Below are positions 4,763 through 6,911 of a DNA stretch of 6,911 nt, piece after piece; position 1 is the stretch's first letter, and each line of letters opens with the position of its first letter. The notes below the pieces were generated by a model that worked only from the letters and a program-made list of their open reading frames with translations, was not told the origin of the DNA and ran no database searches. This DNA comes from JBEVEP01 sp040512755 (GTDB lineage: Bacteria; Pseudomonadota; Alphaproteobacteria; Rhizobiales; Rhizobiaceae): assembly GCA_040512755.1 (NCBI GenBank), contig JBEVEP010000028.1:1-6911 (forward strand), given 5' to 3'. The position numbers and the translations under genes were made by a program.

Positions 4763-5941
4763 CTATAGCCCTGCCTGGATGGCCTTGAGCAGCTGGAAGC
4801 GCATGGCGCTGTCGTTGCTCTTGAGCGAGATCACGAAACGCACGCGCCCGTGTTTCGCAGTGTCGGCGTAGCCCGCCAAGGTGCGGACGCCGGAAAAGGT
4901 GCCGGTCTTGAACAGGGTGCCGTCACCGCTGCGGAGCAGGCTTGCATTGGGCTCGAACAGGTGCAGCAGCTGGGCGAGGCCACGGGCCGTGAAACGGTTG
5001 TCGCGGCTGATGCCCGAGCCCTCGACGAGATGGATGGATTCGGCGAGGCCGTTGGCGGCAAGCATGCCGTTCGCGACCTTGAGCGATTTCTCGAGGCTGA
5101 CGGGGCCGCCGAGAGTCCCCCCAACTTCAAGGAAGACCTGGTTGGCGATGTAGTTGTTCGACCCGATGAGCAGCTGCGTGAGGATCTGCGAGAGCGTGCG
5201 GGACTGGCGATGAACGTAGACCGGCTTCAGGCCCTCGGGCACGGTTCCGGTCGTGACCTCGCCCTTGACGCTACCGCCTTCCCGATCGATGAACGCCGCG
5301 ATCAGCTCGCCCGCATATTTCAGGCTCACCGCCGGGTCCTTGCTCAGACTGATGCGACCGCGACCTTTAGGGCCTCGCGCCATGAACTGGCTGATCGCGA
5401 CCGGCGTGATCGGGGTCTGCTGTTCGGCGGAGCGAACCGTGTTGCCCTTGCGCACGGCGCTGATCGTGTTGAAGTTCACCGCAAGCGCGGTGTTCAGCGC
5501 GTCATAGGCTTCGCTCGTGTTCTCGATGCCCGGAATACGGAGATCGGTGGGGTAGTAGCTCGCGTCGAGCACGATGCCGGTGACGGGCTCCTTGCCGATC
5601 GCGGCCACGAGATCCCGCGCGAGCGGCGCCAGTTCCTCGGAGATCAGGAACGGATCGCCGCCCCCGCGCACGTAGAGCTTCCGGTCGCCGTCGAGGTAGA
5701 AGCGCGTCTCGAAGCGGTAGTCTCCGCCGAGCACCTCCATCGCGAGCCAAGCCGTCACGATCTTGCCGACGGAGGCCGGGACGAAGGGCTGGTCGGCGTT
5801 CTGGGCGACGAGCTCGTTGCCCTTCTCGTCCATCACGAGCACGGTCCCCGACGGCGCAAGCGCCGCGACCTTTTCCTTGACGCCGGCGAGCGCCGGGGCG
5901 GTCACGAGGATCAGGGCAACGGCAAGCAGGCGAGGCCACAT
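4763..5941 (-). CDS. dacB: D-alanyl-D-alanine carboxypeptidase/endopeptidase (PBP4, peptidase S13)
   Basis: A periplasmic low-molecular-mass penicillin-binding protein that trims stem peptides or cuts cross-links in peptidoglycan. From the ATG at 5941 it is 392 aa; a TTG at 5950 would add three residues (numbering below counts from that TTG). A signal peptide ends near PALA-G (22/23). The three active-site motifs are intact: SVGK at 60-63 (nucleophile S60, K63), SNN at 264-266, and KTG at 348-350. The family landmarks RGGGDP (95-100) and EGSGISRDN (310-318) are present. It is shorter than E. coli DacB (477 aa), and the distances from S60 to SNN and from SNN to KTG are both smaller, so the inserted domains are compact. 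No strong ribosome site is seen before either start. A CATAAT that could serve as a -10 lies at 5973-5968, but I see no good -35. Confidence 0.94.
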   Translation of the reverse strand: MWPRLLAVALILVTAPALAGVKEKVAALAPSGTVLVMDEKGNELVAQNADQPFVPASVGKIVTAWLAMEVLGGDYRFETRFYLDGDRKLYVRGGGDPFLISEELAPLARDLVAAIGKEPVTGIVLDASYYPTDLRIPGIENTSEAYDALNTALAVNFNTISAVRKGNTVRSAEQQTPITPVAISQFMARGPKGRGRISLSKDPAVSLKYAGELIAAFIDREGGSVKGEVTTGTVPEGLKPVYVHRQSRTLSQILTQLLIGSNNYIANQVFLEVGGTLGGPVSLEKSLKVANGMLAANGLAESIHLVEGSGISRDNRFTARGLAQLLHLFEPNASLLRSGDGTLFKTGTFSGVRTLAGYADTAKHGRVRFVISLKSNDSAMRFQLLKAIQAGL

Positions 5942-6046
5942 GGCAAGCAAGCGCTCTTGAGCATTTGATTATGACAGAGACGTATCGTAGCCAGACTTGG
6001 CGTGCGCGTGAACAGAGCGCAGCGGCCTCATGGCAGCGGGTGGCCC

Positions 6047-6238
6047 GTGGTGAAAAAAGGCAAGAAAACCAAGACCGGGATCTATCATCCCCCGAAACCG
6101 GGAATGCCATATTTGGTGGTGACGGTCTCCCCTGAGGGGGTCACGGCGACCGCGGTCGAAACCAAGGACGAGGCGCGAATCCTCGCTTCCAAAAAATCGG
6201 CGGCCGTGGTCGTGGAAGACGTGACGAACAGAACCTGA
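6047..6238 (+). CDS. Small lysine-rich conserved-type hypothetical protein
   Basis: About 63 aa from GTG at 6047 (or 62 from GTG at 6050), ending at TGA 6236-6238. A basic N-terminus (VVKKGKKTKTG) is followed by a proline/glycine turn (YHPPKPGMPY) and then alternating hydrophobic and polar residues (LVVTVSPEGVTATAV, SAAVVVEDV) suggesting a small beta-rich fold. No signal peptide or membrane segment. I do not recognise the family. A longer GTG start at 6002 is open and would give 78 aa, leaving only about 50-60 bases to the divergent peptidase gene; ribosome sites are weak for all three. It is divergent from the peptidase gene and convergent with the partial gene on the right. Confidence 0.6.
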   Translation: MVKKGKKTKTGIYHPPKPGMPYLVVTVSPEGVTATAVETKDEARILASKKSAAVVVEDVTNRT

Positions 6239-6258
6239 TCCATGCGCCAGGCATGAGC

Positions 6259-6283
6259 GCGTGCCAATGGCTTCGAGGCACGC
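6259..6283. terminator. Stem-loop between convergent genes
   Basis: GCGTGCC (6259-6265) pairs perfectly with GGCACGC (6277-6283) around an 11-base loop. The stem extends to GAGC/GCTC if a two-base bulge is allowed. It lies in the 63 bases between the ends of two convergent genes, where a two-way terminator is expected, but neither strand has a T-run, so it may only be a structural or Rho-assisted end. Confidence 0.3.
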
Positions 6284-6301
6284 TCAGGGAAGAAGCCGCG
6301 A

Positions 6302-6911
6302 TCAGTGGGCGAGCTTGACGGCGCCGGTATAGAGCGCGCCGCCGATCACGCAAGGAAGCGCGATATAGGCTTGCCCGAGAGCCGAGGCCGCGACGCAGCC
6401 GGTGGCGATCGCGATCGATCCCGCGGTCGCGCCCTTAGTCATTCCCGCTTCTTGGCTGAGCTTCTGCCGTTGCGCATCTTCGATGGCGCCGAACTGGTCC
6501 TTTCGGACCTTCTCCGACTCGAAATCCTCGGCGGCCTTGATCACGTCCTTGAGCGGTACAGCGATCTCCTCCGGCTGGCGCCCAGACTCGGCGCGGTAGA
6601 GCGCGAGCAACTGGCGGTCGCGCTCGGCGTAGGAAGCGAGCGTCCATTTCGCCGTGCCGCCGGTCGTGATCTTGTCCAGCGCGCTCGGGTCACGGCCCCA
6701 GCCCGAGAACACCTTGCGGAAGGAGAAGCCGCTATCGGCCTTGGTCTTCGACCAGCGCAGCGCTTCCATGATGCGAACCACGGGCTCGTGCTGGCCGGTC
6801 GCGACGTAATACCCCCATAGCGCGTAGATGCCGGGTGAGCCGCCAGTATCGAGGGGCAGCGTCATCAGCGTTGGCCGCTTGTCATTGAGAAAATCGTCGA
6901 TCAAGGGCCGG
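6302..6911 (-). CDS. C-terminal part of an unrecognised protein with two hydrophobic segments (5' partial)
   Basis: The frame is open from the right edge of the window to TGA at 6304-6302, giving about 203 residues. A TTG near 6904 could in theory start it, but no ribosome site can be checked and the frame continues past the edge, so I call it partial. The peptide has an early globular part (TGGSPGIYALWGYYVATGQ, then GFSFRKVFSGWGRDPS), a charged, probably helical middle (about residues 111-152, counted from that TTG), and a glycine/alanine-rich end with two hydrophobic segments (about 158-175 and 176-197) carrying cysteines at 170 and 185. Two short helices at the C-terminus suggest a membrane hairpin anchor. 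I do not recognise the family. Its GC and codon use match the adjacent peptidase and VWA genes. Confidence 0.82.
   Translation of the reverse strand, partial: RPLIDDFLNDKRPTLMTLPLDTGGSPGIYALWGYYVATGQHEPVVRIMEALRWSKTKADSGFSFRKVFSGWGRDPSALDKITTGGTAKWTLASYAERDRQLLALYRAESGRQPEEIAVPLKDVIKAAEDFESEKVRKDQFGAIEDAQRQKLSQEAGMTKGATAGSIAIATGCVAASALGQAYIALPCVIGGALYTGAVKLAH

Noticed and set aside
4850..5968. 372-codon + strand open frame opposite the D-Ala-D-Ala peptidase
   Set aside because: It is the antisense shadow of a gene with all three active-site motifs; its peptide is rich in R, E, D and A in the way GC-rich antisense frames are, and shows no motif.

Overview
The window looks like a chromosomal segment from an alphaproteobacterium, most likely Hyphomicrobiales of the Bradyrhizobium/Rhodopseudomonas kind. 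This rests on high GC, the style of the proteins, and two promoter-like sites that fit the alphaproteobacterial general-stress sigma factor EcfG (GGAAC-N16-NGTT). The genus is inference.

Left part (1-783, + strand): the 3' end of an unrecognised gene, about 330 bases with no assured gene but two small palindromes, then two very short membrane-protein genes of 28 and 33 codons. Each has a Shine-Dalgarno sequence and an EcfG-like promoter just upstream. A perfect 22-bp tandem duplication lies between them and carries the GGAAC element of the second promoter.

Middle part (780-3845, - strand, read right to left): a non-heme, bacterioferritin-like ferritin; a possible 33-aa membrane peptide; an FAD/NADPH amine N-hydroxylase of the IucD/PvdA/SidA siderophore family; and a HAD phosphatase. 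The last two abut with no gap and share a reading frame, split only by one TAA codon followed by GTG. A promoter-like site with an 11-bp dyad precedes the ferritin gene. Iron storage beside a siderophore-type hydroxylase suggests an iron or hydroxamate theme, but no siderophore synthetase, acyltransferase or transporter lies in the window.

Right part (3964-6911): a secreted von Willebrand factor A (VWA) protein with an intact metal site, a periplasmic D-Ala-D-Ala carboxypeptidase/endopeptidase (DacB/PBP4, family S13), a small divergent lysine-rich protein on +, and the C-terminal part of an unrecognised protein with two hydrophobic segments. These look like ordinary envelope and housekeeping genes. 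Hand counts on sampled 60-base lines give roughly 47-65% GC left of about 3.85 kb and about 68-73% to the right, so the left block may have a different history.

The items most worth a second look are the hydroxylase-phosphatase junction, the paired EcfG-type micro-genes with the duplicated -35 element, and the convergent stop overlap at 780-783 that would run a stress transcript antisense into the phosphatase gene.
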